A program made the position numbers and the translations under genes. Source: an uncultured Leptolinea sp. (lineage in GTDB: Bacteria > Chloroflexota > Anaerolineae > Anaerolineales > Anaerolineaceae). Taken from it: 64,000 nucleotides of DNA. Where the stretch lies: NCBI GenBank assembly GCA_903828565.1, contig CAIKMQ010000029.1:29693-93692 (forward strand). Reading direction: 5' to 3'. Positions 7,273 through 15,865 of the stretch are shown piece after piece. Numbering within the stretch: the stretch's first letter is position 1; the number at the start of each line of letters is the position of its first letter. The notes under the pieces are model-generated. The model saw only the letters and a list, made by a program, of their open reading frames with translations. It was not told where the DNA came from and did no database searches.

Positions 7273-10059
7273 TTACTTGCTAAATTTGATCGCTGCCTGA
7301 GCGGCTGCCAGACGCGCGACGGGTACACGGAAGGGTGAGCAGGAGACGTAGTTGTTCCCAATCATATGGCAGAATTCGATGGATGAGGGATCGCCACCGT
7401 GTTCACCGCAAATACCGACTTCGAGGTTTACTCGGGTAGAGCGGCCATCTTCCACTGCCATTCTCATCAATCGGCCAACACCATCCCGATCCAATTGCTG
7501 GAAGGGATTCTTGGGCAGAATGCCCTGTTCCACATAGGTGATGAGGAAGTTACGTTCTGCATCATCGCGGCTGTAGCCAAATGTCATTTGGGTCAGATCA
7601 TTTGTGCCAAAGGAGAAGAACTCTGCTTCGGTGGCGATCTCGGTGGCTGTGACTGCAGCCCGCGGGATCTCGATCATTGTGCCAAATTTGTATTCAAATT
7701 TGATCTTCTTCTCATCCATTACTGTCTTGGCAATGCGCTCCAAACGCGGCTGGATCCATTTCAGTTCATTGACATGGCCTGTCAAGGGGATCATCACCTC
7801 TGGCTTGGGCTTGTATCCATCCAGAGCTGCATTGGCGGCTGCCTCAAAAATAGCTCGGACCTGCATTTCAACGATCTCAGGCATTACGATGGAAAGGCGG
7901 ACACCACGAAGGCCCATCATCGGGTTACTTTCATGCATGGCTTCCACCGCGGTATGTAGTTTTTGAAGTTCAATGATCTCGCCAGTATCACCTTTGCCAA
8001 CTGCGTATTGTGACAAGTTTTCTATCCGGCGGGAGACGATCTTCTCAGCTAATTCTTCAGCGCCTGGCAGGAACTCATGCAACGGCGGGTCGATCAGGCG
8101 GATGATCACAGGATAACCATTTTTGTTCTTGTCATTATCCACCATGGCGCGGAACAGACCTTCAAAATCTGAGCGCTGGGAAGGCAGCAGTTCTGTCAGG
8201 GCGGCGGTACGTTCTTCGCTGGTTTCAGCCAGGATCATCCGTTGGACGATCGGCAGGCGTTCAGTTTCAAAGAACATGTGCTCTGTACGGCACAGACCGA
8301 TACCGACAGCACCGTAAGAACGGGCGCGCTGGGCATCTTTGGGATAATCCGCATTCGCCCAAACCTGAAGGCCTCGGGTCGGCCAGCCTTTGGGTGCTTT
8401 GCGGATACCTTCGGTGGCGCAGATCTCATCAGCCCAGGTAAGCAGGGTGAGCAGGTCTTTTTGTTCTTCAAGAGAAGGAGCCACTACCGGGATCTTTCCG
8501 AGGAAAACCTCACCGGTCGTACCGTCCACAGAGATCCATTCGCCTTCTTTGACAACTACTTCATTCGCGACCATCAAACGATGGTCCATATCGATTTTTA
8601 TGCTGGAAGCACCCACAACACAGGGGACACCGAACTGACGGGCAACCACCGCGGCATGCGAGGTCGCGCCACCTTCCGAAGTGAGAATTCCTTTGGCTGC
8701 CAGCATACCGTGAACATCATCCGGTTTTGTGAAGGGGCGAACCATGATGACATCCTGTTTATGCTCCTTGGCCATGCGTTCGGCAGTGTCCGCATCAAAG
8801 TAGATCTGGCCAACTGCTGCGCCGGGGGAGGCATTCACACCGCTGCCGTAGTAACTGCCGCCGGTCTTGGCGGCTTTGATGGCTTTCGGGTCAAACTGTG
8901 GGTGTAGCAGGGTATCTACATTTTCGGGAGATACACGCAGTATGGCTTCCTGCTTGGTGATCAATTTCTCGCCGACCATGTCCACTGCCATTTTTACGGC
9001 AGCTTTGGCAGTGCGTTTACCGTTGCGGGTTTGAAGCATCCACAGGCGCTTATTTTCAATCGTGAATTCCACATCCTGCATATCCGTGTAGTGATTTTCC
9101 AGCATGGCAGTGATTTCCATGAACTGCTGGTAGGCTTCGGGCAAATCCTTTTTGAGATTTATGATCTTTTCAGTATTCCGGATACCGGCTACCACATCCT
9201 CGCCCTGGGCATTCAGCAGGTAGTCGCCGAACATCTCACGTTCGCCAGTTTGCGGGTCGCGGGTAAAAGCAACACCGGTAGCGGATTCCCACCCCATGTT
9301 CCCGAAGACCATTGTGACGATATTGACTGCGGTTCCGAGATCATCGGGGATATTGGTTGCGCGGCGATAATCCACTGCGCGTTTCCCGTTCCAGCTTTTG
9401 AAAACGGCTTCGGTAGCCAGTTCCAGTTGCTTCATCGGTTCCTGCGGGAAGGCAGAGCCATAGCTGGCCGTAACGTCCTTGAATTTCTCCGTCAATATTT
9501 TCAGGTCTTCCGCTTTCAAGTCCGTATCAGATTTATAACCTTTGGAGTGCTTGTAGGATTCGAGCATGTCTTCATAGGCTTCATCCGGCAGGCCAAGCAC
9601 GACCGATCCGAACATCTGGATCAGTCGGCGGTAAGAATCATATACGAAGCGTTCATTCCCGGTAAGGCGGACCATTCCGCGGGCAGTCCGGTCATTCAGG
9701 CCGATATTCAAGACAGTATCCATCATTCCGGGCATGGAGAATTTCGCACCGGACCGGCAGGAAACGAGTAGTGGATTGGATGGAGCTCCAAATTTCTTGC
9801 CTGAGGCAGCTTCCACCTTTTTAAGGGCAGAAAGTACCTGGCGCCACATTCCCTCGGGGAACTGGCCACTGGCTGAATACGCATTACATGCTTCTGTGGT
9901 GATGGTGAAGAAAGGTGGTACGGGCAGGTGGATGCGGGTCATTTCGGCAAGGTTGGCACCTTTGCCACCCAGCAGTCCGCGAACTTTGTCCCAGTCCCCT
10001 TTTGTGTACTTTTGCGCCTGTTCCACTTCGTTAAATAGATATACCCATTTCTTTGCCAT
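7273..10059 (-). CDS. ppdK: Pyruvate, phosphate dikinase
   Basis: PPDK interconverts pyruvate + ATP + Pi and phosphoenolpyruvate + AMP + PPi. It serves gluconeogenesis or PPi-linked glycolysis in many anaerobes. The product is about 928 residues with the three expected parts. An ATP-grasp domain begins at VYLFNEVEQAQ. A central swivelling domain carries the phosphorylated His (GGATSHAAVVARQFGVPCVVG region). A C-terminal TIM barrel contains GICGEHGGDPSSIEFC. The start is the ATG at 10059, preceded by TTGGAGGATTT. The 18 extra residues of the longer frame lie upstream of this ribosome site. The gene appears monocistronic and ends at a shared convergent terminator. Confidence 0.97.
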   Translation of the reverse strand: MAKKWVYLFNEVEQAQKYTKGDWDKVRGLLGGKGANLAEMTRIHLPVPPFFTITTEACNAYSASGQFPEGMWRQVLSALKKVEAASGKKFGAPSNPLLVSCRSGAKFSMPGMMDTVLNIGLNDRTARGMVRLTGNERFVYDSYRRLIQMFGSVVLGLPDEAYEDMLESYKHSKGYKSDTDLKAEDLKILTEKFKDVTASYGSAFPQEPMKQLELATEAVFKSWNGKRAVDYRRATNIPDDLGTAVNIVTMVFGNMGWESATGVAFTRDPQTGEREMFGDYLLNAQGEDVVAGIRNTEKIINLKKDLPEAYQQFMEITAMLENHYTDMQDVEFTIENKRLWMLQTRNGKRTAKAAVKMAVDMVGEKLITKQEAILRVSPENVDTLLHPQFDPKAIKAAKTGGSYYGSGVNASPGAAVGQIYFDADTAERMAKEHKQDVIMVRPFTKPDDVHGMLAAKGILTSEGGATSHAAVVARQFGVPCVVGASSIKIDMDHRLMVANEVVVKEGEWISVDGTTGEVFLGKIPVVAPSLEEQKDLLTLLTWADEICATEGIRKAPKGWPTRGLQVWANADYPKDAQRARSYGAVGIGLCRTEHMFFETERLPIVQRMILAETSEERTAALTELLPSQRSDFEGLFRAMVDNDKNKNGYPVIIRLIDPPLHEFLPGAEELAEKIVSRRIENLSQYAVGKGDTGEIIELQKLHTAVEAMHESNPMMGLRGVRLSIVMPEIVEMQVRAIFEAAANAALDGYKPKPEVMIPLTGHVNELKWIQPRLERIAKTVMDEKKIKFEYKFGTMIEIPRAAVTATEIATEAEFFSFGTNDLTQMTFGYSRDDAERNFLITYVEQGILPKNPFQQLDRDGVGRLMRMAVEDGRSTRVNLEVGICGEHGGDPSSIEFCHMIGNNYVSCSPFRVPVARLAAAQAAIKFSK

Positions 10060-10207
10060 AAATCCTCCAATTATGTTGAGATTAAACCTGTCGCCAGGTA
10101 TATTTTTCTGCACTAAATTAAAAATTCTACCATAGAATGTTTATACAAATATGGGGATTATGTAATTATCGCACAGGGATACAGATGCCGTCGTAATACC
10201 TGACCGC

Positions 10208-10236
10208 TTGATTCCAGTATTTACTCTCCCTATAAT
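10208..10236 (+). promoter_or_regulatory. Sigma-70-type promoter for the small coiled-coil protein
   Basis: TTGATT (10208-10213) and TATAAT (10231-10236) are separated by 17 nt. The ATG at 10244 lies 7 nt after the -10 element, so the transcript may be leaderless. Any coding frame beginning at 10208 is ruled out because it would overlap the promoter. Confidence 0.75.
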
Positions 10237-10243
10237 GAGATTA

Positions 10244-10462
10244 ATGAAGACAGAAAAAGGTTCTCTGATGGAGGGCAGAATGATCTCGCTCAAAATTGAT
10301 TCTGAGGAAACTATAATTCTATTGGAATTGCTTGATGCCTGTATCTCTGACCTGCGGGTAGAGATACATTCCACTGAGAATTTAGACTTCAAAGAAATGC
10401 TGAAACGTAAGAAAGAGGTCTTGATTAAATTGCAGAATGCTATCCAAAGTGCACAAGAATAG
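10244..10462 (+). CDS. Small uncharacterised helical protein
   Basis: I recognise no family. The frame from 10244 gives 72 residues (MKTEKGSLMEGRM...). An alternative start at 10280 gives 60 residues (MISLKIDSEETIILLELLDA) and has GGAGGG 5 nt upstream. The product is charged and predicted mostly helical, with a heptad-like C-terminal half (MLKRKKEVLIKLQNAIQSA). It has no signal peptide or membrane segment and is probably a small cytosolic protein. It has its own strong promoter and stands just ahead of the ABC importer genes. Which start is used, the leaderless ATG or the ATG with a ribosome site, is open. Confidence 0.6.
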   Translation: MKTEKGSLMEGRMISLKIDSEETIILLELLDACISDLRVEIHSTENLDFKEMLKRKKEVLIKLQNAIQSAQE

Positions 10463-10529
10463 GTGATGATTGTTGGAGGGGGCAAAAATCCATTTGAGAA
10501 CTTTTCTCGTGCCGGATGCCGGTTCGTTG

Positions 10530-10535
10530 TATAAT
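10530..10535 (+). promoter_or_regulatory. -10 element of the ABC importer operon
   Basis: TATAAT lies 30 nt before the ATG at 10566, with GAAAGAGGA as ribosome site in between. No convincing -35 hexamer is seen at 16-18 nt spacing. Confidence 0.45.
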
Positions 10536-10565
10536 TCACGAAAATTCCTGCGAAAGAGGACCAAA

Positions 10566-11585
10566 ATGAGAAAAGGTCATATTATCGTTTCCATCTTGAT
10601 TCTGGTTTCACTAATCCTGGTTGCTTGTACTCCAGCTACTACAACGAATTCATCGAGTACGGATGACGCTGCAGCACCGGTTGAGGCTAGTGTCCTGCCA
10701 ATTCTAAAAGTGACAGCCTTGCCAATCATTGATGCTCTACCGATCTTCGTTGCTCAGCAAGAAGGTCTTTTTGAAAAAGCGGGTGTTCAGGTTGAGTTCG
10801 TACCGGTTGCTTCTGCCCCTGAAAGAGATCAATTGATCAGTGTTGGCCAGGTGGATGGGATGATTAACGAAACCCTGTCCACCTTTTTCTTCAATAAAGA
10901 ACAGGTACAGATTAAGATCGTTCGCTATGCATTAAAACCAACCGCAGATTCCGGGCATTTCTTTATACTGGCTTCAGGGCAGAGCGGTATCACCACCCCG
11001 GACCAACTTAAAGGCGTAGAGATTGGTGTGTCACAGGGGACTGTGATCGAATATGTGACATATCGCCTGCTGCAACAGAATGGTTTAGCAAAAGAGGATA
11101 TCAGGACCATTGCGGTTCCCAAAATCCCTGAACGGATGGCTCTGCTCAGCTCAGGTGAACTTTCAGCAGCCGTAATGCCGGATCCGCTGGCAGCCCTGGC
11201 AGTACAGCAAGGCGCGAAAGTTGTGCTGGATGATTCCATGTACCCACAATATGGTTTTTCAGTTTACAGTTTCAGAACGGATAGCTTGGACACCAAGGGA
11301 GATGCTGTCAAAGCATTCCTGACCGGCATCGAAGAAGCTGTGGCGATGATCAATGCCAACCCGGGAGGATATACTGACATTCTGACTGAACAGAATCTTG
11401 TCCCCGCGCCGCTGCTGGCTACATATTCTCTGCCAACCTTTACAGCCGCCGGGTTGCCTTCTGAAGTGGAATGGAATGATGCCATGCAGTGGGCTCAGGA
11501 AATGGGGCTGTTGGCTGTTGATGTATCTTACTGGGATTCAGTTACCGGGGATTATCTTCCCGTTAGCGTGGCCGTCCCGCAATGA
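10566..11585 (+). CDS. ABC transporter substrate-binding lipoprotein (NMT1/SsuA-ThiY type)
   Basis: This 339-residue surface lipoprotein begins MRKGHIIVSILILVSLILVAC, with the lipid-anchor Cys at 21 followed by a Thr/Ser-rich linker. The rest is a type II periplasmic-binding fold of the NMT1/SsuA/ThiY group: a first strand LKVTALPIIDALPIFVAQQEGLF and later GVEIGVSQGTVIEYVTYRLL. Family members bind aliphatic sulfonates, taurine, nitrate or pyrimidine precursors. Nothing here decides among them, and no TPP-riboswitch consensus is visible upstream. The gene overlaps the ATPase gene by an ATGA junction, forming the first of three coupled importer genes. GAAAGAGGA precedes the chosen ATG. Confidence 0.88.
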   Translation: MRKGHIIVSILILVSLILVACTPATTTNSSSTDDAAAPVEASVLPILKVTALPIIDALPIFVAQQEGLFEKAGVQVEFVPVASAPERDQLISVGQVDGMINETLSTFFFNKEQVQIKIVRYALKPTADSGHFFILASGQSGITTPDQLKGVEIGVSQGTVIEYVTYRLLQQNGLAKEDIRTIAVPKIPERMALLSSGELSAAVMPDPLAALAVQQGAKVVLDDSMYPQYGFSVYSFRTDSLDTKGDAVKAFLTGIEEAVAMINANPGGYTDILTEQNLVPAPLLATYSLPTFTAAGLPSEVEWNDAMQWAQEMGLLAVDVSYWDSVTGDYLPVSVAVPQ

Positions 11586-12364
11586 TCCACCCGGTTGGGT
11601 GCATGCTACAGATCAAAGATCTCGATTTCGGTTATCCCCGCGGTAAACTACTCTTTCAGGGAATTTCATGGCAGGTAGCCCGCGGGGATACCTGGTCTAT
11701 TCTAGGTACTTCAGGTTGCGGTAAAACTACCCTGTTGTATCTTCTGGCGGGTCTGCGCGCACCAAACGCCGGGCGGATCGAGATTAATGGGGAAAAGCTC
11801 CTTCGGCCGCGTCCTGGCACGGGATTGATCTTGCAAGATTACGGATTATTGCCCTGGGCAACCGTAGCACAAAATGCAACTCTGGGGCAGGATGTACGCC
11901 GATTATATGGGCCTGATGGAAAGCATGCGCCATCCGATTCAGAGAACCTTCCACTAGTCTCAGAATTGCTGGAGCGGTTGGGAATCGCCCACCTCGCTTC
12001 GAAATATCCTGCGCAGATCTCAGGCGGACAGCGCCAGCGGGTAGCAATTGCCCGAACACTGGCATTAAAACCGGACTTATTATTAATGGATGAACCATTT
12101 TCATCGTTGGATGCTGCCACGCGGATTGATCTACAAAACCTGGTTGGCTCCCTGTGCAAAGAACAGGGTATCACTGTCATCCTCGTGACGCATTCCATTG
12201 AAGAAGCTGTATTGATGGGTAAACAGATCTGGTTGCTGGGAAAACCCCCGCAACACGAAATGAGCGTCTTTCTAAATCCTACTGGTTGTAATGCGGATGG
12301 CAGCCTATCTTCTGGTGGCTTAGCCTTGTGCCAGACCCTGAAGATAAAGATGGGAGTTGCATGA
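11582..12364 (+). CDS. ABC transporter ATP-binding protein (SsuB/TauB type)
   Basis: This 260-residue nucleotide-binding subunit energises the importer. Walker A is GTSGCGKTT (about residues 43-51), the Q-loop is LILQDYGLLPWATV, the signature is SGGQRQR and Walker B is LLLMDEPFSSLD, followed by the switch His in ILVTHSIEEA. Its start overlaps the binding-protein stop (ATGA) and its stop overlaps the permease start (ATGA). A second in-frame ATG at 11603 (MLQIKDLDFGYP) matches the usual N-terminus of the family and could be the true start. The tight coupling supports one complex. Confidence 0.93.
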   Translation: MIHPVGCMLQIKDLDFGYPRGKLLFQGISWQVARGDTWSILGTSGCGKTTLLYLLAGLRAPNAGRIEINGEKLLRPRPGTGLILQDYGLLPWATVAQNATLGQDVRRLYGPDGKHAPSDSENLPLVSELLERLGIAHLASKYPAQISGGQRQRVAIARTLALKPDLLLMDEPFSSLDAATRIDLQNLVGSLCKEQGITVILVTHSIEEAVLMGKQIWLLGKPPQHEMSVFLNPTGCNADGSLSSGGLALCQTLKIKMGVA

Positions 12365-13101
12365 AGAAAAGTTCATTGCTTTTTGCGACGGCGTTTCTTT
12401 TGATCTCCTGGCAGATCTTATCCTGGGCTATTCACTTATCCATCCTTCCTGGACCATGGAGAGTTTTACAGACCCTGACCGTGGAGTTAGGCAAAGACCT
12501 GCCTTCTCATTTCCTTGCCAGTCTCTGGCGTGTGGTCGCAAGTATGGTCCTTGCCGTCATGCTGGCTGCCCCGGCAGGGATCGTCATCGGCCAATCAGCT
12601 ACGCTCAATCGATTGTTCTCACCGATCATTTACATCCTTTACCCCATTCCCAAGGTCGTTTTTGTACCGATTCTGATGCTTTTCCTGGGCGTTGGTGATG
12701 CAGCTAAGATCAGTCTGGTTTTCACTATTCTTTTCTTTCAGATTATCGTGCTGGTGAGGGACCAGGCACTGGGCATCCCTAACCAGTTGATCCAGAGTAT
12801 CCGCAGCCTGGGAGCCGGACGGAAGGCACTATTCCGATATGTGTATTTTCCCGCAAGCCTGCCAGCGATCCTGACAGCATTGCGACAATCGGTTGGCACG
12901 GCGGTAGCTGTTTTATATGTCGCGGAATTGTTCGCAACCAAAAAAGGACTGGGGTATTACATTTATTTCAACGGTAGTACCTTGCTGGATTATCCTGCCA
13001 TGTATGCCGGAGTGCTCATGATGAGCCTGCTAGGGTTGAGTTTGTATTTCAGTGTTGACTGGCTTGAGAGGCGTCTTTGTCCGTGGGCGGTTTTACGTTA
13101 A
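12361..13101 (+). CDS. ABC transporter permease (SsuC/TauC type)
   Basis: This 246-residue inner-membrane permease has about six hydrophobic helices. The EAA coupling loop appears as SIRSLGAGRKALFRYVYFPA, which contacts the ATPase. The C-terminal part KKGLGYYIYFNGS resembles the SsuC/TauC/ThiX group. The ATG at 12361 overlaps the ATPase stop. The 11 extra residues of the longer frame are rejected because they run back into the ATPase gene. It completes the importer; substrate is unknown. It ends 5 nt before the convergent MenA gene, with no clear terminator. Confidence 0.9.
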   Translation: MKKSSLLFATAFLLISWQILSWAIHLSILPGPWRVLQTLTVELGKDLPSHFLASLWRVVASMVLAVMLAAPAGIVIGQSATLNRLFSPIIYILYPIPKVVFVPILMLFLGVGDAAKISLVFTILFFQIIVLVRDQALGIPNQLIQSIRSLGAGRKALFRYVYFPASLPAILTALRQSVGTAVAVLYVAELFATKKGLGYYIYFNGSTLLDYPAMYAGVLMMSLLGLSLYFSVDWLERRLCPWAVLR

Positions 13102-13106
13102 GCGAT

Positions 13107-14018
13107 CTACAGGAAGAAGCCCAACAGAACTGCTGCCAGAAAAAGTAGAGCAAAGATCAGGGCAAGCCGCCCTGTGCCGGCTAGCGCTGGATTCAATGCG
13201 CGTCCTTCTCGGGCAAGTACTATCTTTGTCACCCGATAGGCTTCGGGTATAGATAACCATGTCAGCATCGACCAGGCGGGAATAATTTTCAATAGTATAT
13301 AAATTGGAATGGAAAGGTAAGCCAGGAACAACCAAATCAGGTAATTGATCTTGGTATTTCCAACCCCCATCCGGACTGCAAGGGTGTGTTTTCCAACTTT
13401 GGCATCGGTGTGGATATCCCGCAGATTATTCACAACCAGCAGATTGACCACAAGTAAACCGATCGGAATAGCCAGCAGCCATGCGGCCAGAGAGGTAGAG
13501 CCTGCCTGCACATAATAAGTTCCGGTCACTGCCGCCAAACCAAAGAACAGGAAAACGAACAGATCGCCAAAACCGTGGTAACCCAGGGGGTAAGGGCCGC
13601 CGGTATATAGGATGGCTGAAATAATAGCTGCTGCCCCGATGGCCAGCACAAGCCAACCGGTTTGTAAGGCAAGATAGAGGCCGATCAAAGCGGCGATCGC
13701 AACTACCCATGCAAGCCCTGTTTTCACCTGGGAGGGGGTGAGCAGGCGGGCAGCAGTCACACGGACAGGGCCAACCCTTTCGCTGGTATCCGAACCACGT
13801 TCAAAGTCGAAAACATCATTGGCCAAGTTACTGGCGATCTGCAGCAATAATGCCACTGCCAGCGCCGACAGAGCCGGAATCCATTGGAATTTTCCTTCCA
13901 TCAAAGCCACTGCGGTTCCGACCACCACGCCGCTGGTGGAAGCAGGCAGGGTGCGCGGACGAATAGCCAGCCACCATATCTGTCGTTTTGTCAGGTTGTC
14001 GGTCGGATGATCCAACAT
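13107..14018 (-). CDS. menA: UbiA-family prenyltransferase, probably 1,4-dihydroxy-2-naphthoate polyprenyltransferase
   Basis: This integral membrane protein of about 303 residues has eight to nine hydrophobic helices. Both Asp-rich prenyl-diphosphate/Mg sites of the UbiA superfamily are present: NLANDVFDFERGSD near residue 65 and NNLRDIHTDAKVGKHTLAVR near residue 190. The spacing and the RTLPAS start fit MenA, which attaches the isoprenoid tail in menaquinone synthesis. No other men genes lie nearby, so specificity is inferred. The ATG at 14018 is preceded by GGGAGAG at 6 nt, whereas the ATG at 14033 has no ribosome site. That site lies in a possible hairpin (14023-14050). Confidence 0.85.
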   Translation of the reverse strand: MLDHPTDNLTKRQIWWLAIRPRTLPASTSGVVVGTAVALMEGKFQWIPALSALAVALLLQIASNLANDVFDFERGSDTSERVGPVRVTAARLLTPSQVKTGLAWVVAIAALIGLYLALQTGWLVLAIGAAAIISAILYTGGPYPLGYHGFGDLFVFLFFGLAAVTGTYYVQAGSTSLAAWLLAIPIGLLVVNLLVVNNLRDIHTDAKVGKHTLAVRMGVGNTKINYLIWLFLAYLSIPIYILLKIIPAWSMLTWLSIPEAYRVTKIVLAREGRALNPALAGTGRLALIFALLFLAAVLLGFFL

Positions 14019-14022
14019 AAAA

Positions 14023-14050
14023 AACTCTCCCATTTATTCTTGAGAGAGTT
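14023..14050 (-). promoter_or_regulatory. Possible hairpin covering the menA ribosome-binding site
   Basis: On the minus strand AACTCTC and GAGAGTT can pair (7 bp, 14-nt loop). The second arm includes the GGGAGAG ribosome site and is followed by T6 and then the ATG. It could mask translation start or act as a weak terminator. This is inference only. Confidence 0.35.
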
Positions 14051-14076
14051 ATTGTATCAAAAAAAGGTTTGCCGGG

Positions 14077-14973
14077 TTAGAGAACTACAAGTTCCCGGTT
14101 CAGCAGGTTGAGATCTGGGTGAAGAAAGAGATCCAGAGGGGCAAAACCTGCGCCAATGACGGATGGACCGGTGTGCGCACCGAGTACAGGAGCAACCGCG
14201 AGAGTCTCTTCAAAGGTACAATTCAGATAGGATGCAAGTTTTTCCTGAAGCATTTCAACACCTTCGGGATTGTTCCCATGCATGATCTGAACCCTGAGGG
14301 AGGCTCCTTCGCCGTGTTTCAGTACAGCCAGTTCCGCGATCTTATGAACAGCTTTTTTGAAAGTGAATTCCTGCGCGCGGGAATAGTATTTACCATCGAC
14401 AGGTGACACGCCAATCACAGGCTTGATGTTCAGGAGCGAACCCATGAGAGCTTTGATATGACTAATTCGTCCGCCGTGGATCAGGTATTTTAGATCCGAG
14501 AGGGTAAAGAGTGTATCGGTACCCTGCTGGATATCTGTAAGTAATTGAATGATATCCGCCAGGGGCCAACCAGCCTGCAAAGCCTTCGCTGCGGCTTGCA
14601 CTTGCCAGCCGAAGGAAGTGGATAATGTTTTTGTGTCCACGATCGTGACATTGGCTTCCGGAACCATTTCTGCTCCCAGGCGTGCAGAATTAATCGTTCC
14701 GCTCAGCCCGGATGAGATATGAATCGAGAGAATATCCGGATCCTTTTTTGCCAGCTTTCGGTATACTTCAGCGAAATCACCAGGTGATGGTTGTGTGGTG
14801 GTGGGGAAGCTCTCAGTTTGCTGCAATAACTTATAAAACGAAACATAGTCGATGGAATCAGCTCCCTGGTAGGTCTTTCCTTCCAGCGTGATCTTGAGCG
14901 GAACTGTATTCAGGGAGATTCCCGCGGTTTGTGCCTTACTCAGGTCCATCCCCTGGTCAGTGACAATTTGCAT
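14077..14973 (-). CDS. degV: DegV family fatty-acid-binding protein (copy 1)
   Basis: DegV/FakB proteins bind a single fatty acid. In Firmicutes they present it to the FakA kinase for phospholipid synthesis. This 298-residue copy begins MQIVTDQGMDLS with GGAGG upstream. Typical elements are FPTTTQPSPGDFAEVYRKL (lipid-binding loop Thr/Ser), ISSGLSGTINSARLGAE and GAHTGPSVIGAGF near the C-terminus. A second DegV protein is encoded at 56924-57772 and is clearly different in sequence. No fakA-type kinase is present in the window. It lies upstream of menA on the same strand. Confidence 0.92.
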   Translation of the reverse strand: MQIVTDQGMDLSKAQTAGISLNTVPLKITLEGKTYQGADSIDYVSFYKLLQQTESFPTTTQPSPGDFAEVYRKLAKKDPDILSIHISSGLSGTINSARLGAEMVPEANVTIVDTKTLSTSFGWQVQAAAKALQAGWPLADIIQLLTDIQQGTDTLFTLSDLKYLIHGGRISHIKALMGSLLNIKPVIGVSPVDGKYYSRAQEFTFKKAVHKIAELAVLKHGEGASLRVQIMHGNNPEGVEMLQEKLASYLNCTFEETLAVAPVLGAHTGPSVIGAGFAPLDLFLHPDLNLLNRELVVL

Positions 14974-15057
14974 ATTTCCTCCAAACATAAAAGTCAGGTA
15001 CCATTTTAGGATAACCGTTTAGCGAGGAAATGACATGTGACCCCGGATATATTTTTA

Positions 15058-15075
15058 GTCATATTCTTCTATGAC
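15058..15075. repeat. Short inverted repeat between degV and the NarL-type regulator
   Basis: GTCATA-TTCTTC-TATGAC is a perfect 6-bp palindrome with a 6-nt centre in the 170-nt gap upstream of degV. It may be a regulator site for degV, but it is too short to be sure. Confidence 0.3.
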
Positions 15076-15143
15076 CCGGAGATGAATCTTCAGCAGGTAA
15101 GAATACCCGCTCTATAAAATATATTTATTAATAACGGGATCAC

Positions 15144-15818
15144 TTATATTTGAGCAATACCCTGTTTGATCGAGTAGATTACCAGTTTAGCGCGACTATC
15201 AATGCTCAGCTTCTCTTGCATATGGAAGATGTGGGTTCGGACTGTGCCTTCACTGATGAAGCATTTTTCAGCGATCTCATGGTTGGTATGGCCGGTGGCA
15301 AGCAGCCGCAGGATCTGCAATTCGCGTGTTGTGAGATGATGGAGGGCAAGTGGGGGTGAATTCCCCGGTTGATCCATTTCAGTTACCCGCGATTCCACAA
15401 AATCGGATAATGTGGAAATTCCATGATAAGCGTTGCGCAGGGCTTGAAGGATCTTTTCCGGAGGATCGGTTTTGATCAGGTAACCGGTAGCTCCCGCCTG
15501 GATGGCAGCCAGGATATTATCATCATCCGAGTAGCTGCTGCAAACGACGGTGCGAATCCGGAGGGATTGATGTTGCAATTCCTTCAGGATCTGGATCCCC
15601 GGCATATCCGGGAGGGAGAGATCGAGCAAAAGAACATCAGGTGGATCTTGACGGCATAATTTCAAAGCTTCGAGACCAGAGCCAGATTCACCGATCACCA
15701 GAATATCTGGTTCCTGTTCGATAAATGCGCGGATACCTTTCCGGATGAAAGGGTGATCATCCACAATAAATACGCGAATGGTAGGTGGTTTAGGCTTTGT
15801 CAGGTCTGAATGCGTCAT
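15144..15818 (-). CDS. Orphan NarL/FixJ-family response regulator
   Basis: This 224-residue two-domain regulator has a receiver domain at about residues 15-130 with acidic pocket VDDH, phospho-acceptor Asp in VLLLDLSLPDMPG and Lys in YLIKTD. It also has a LuxR-type HTH at about residues 160-220 (LTTRELQILRLLATGHTNHE, then EGTVRTHIFHMQEKL). It should bind DNA after phosphorylation, but no histidine kinase gene is adjacent. The start is taken as the ATG at 15818. A TATAAT at 15826-15831 overlaps the upstream ATG (15827) and leaves 7 nt before 15818, so the mRNA is probably leaderless. Confidence 0.9.
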   Translation of the reverse strand: MTHSDLTKPKPPTIRVFIVDDHPFIRKGIRAFIEQEPDILVIGESGSGLEALKLCRQDPPDVLLLDLSLPDMPGIQILKELQHQSLRIRTVVCSSYSDDDNILAAIQAGATGYLIKTDPPEKILQALRNAYHGISTLSDFVESRVTEMDQPGNSPPLALHHLTTRELQILRLLATGHTNHEIAEKCFISEGTVRTHIFHMQEKLSIDSRAKLVIYSIKQGIAQI

Positions 15819-15865
15819 CACTATCATTATATGGATAAATAACTAAAAAACCTAATGGATCCGAA

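Noticed and set aside
8242..9771. Two long plus-strand frames (221 and 246 codons) inside ppdK
   Set aside because: They are antisense to a well-conserved enzyme gene, without ribosome sites or recognisable products.
10208..10243. N-terminal extension of the small coiled-coil protein
   Set aside because: A 17-nt-spaced promoter occupies these bases, so they are not translated from that promoter.
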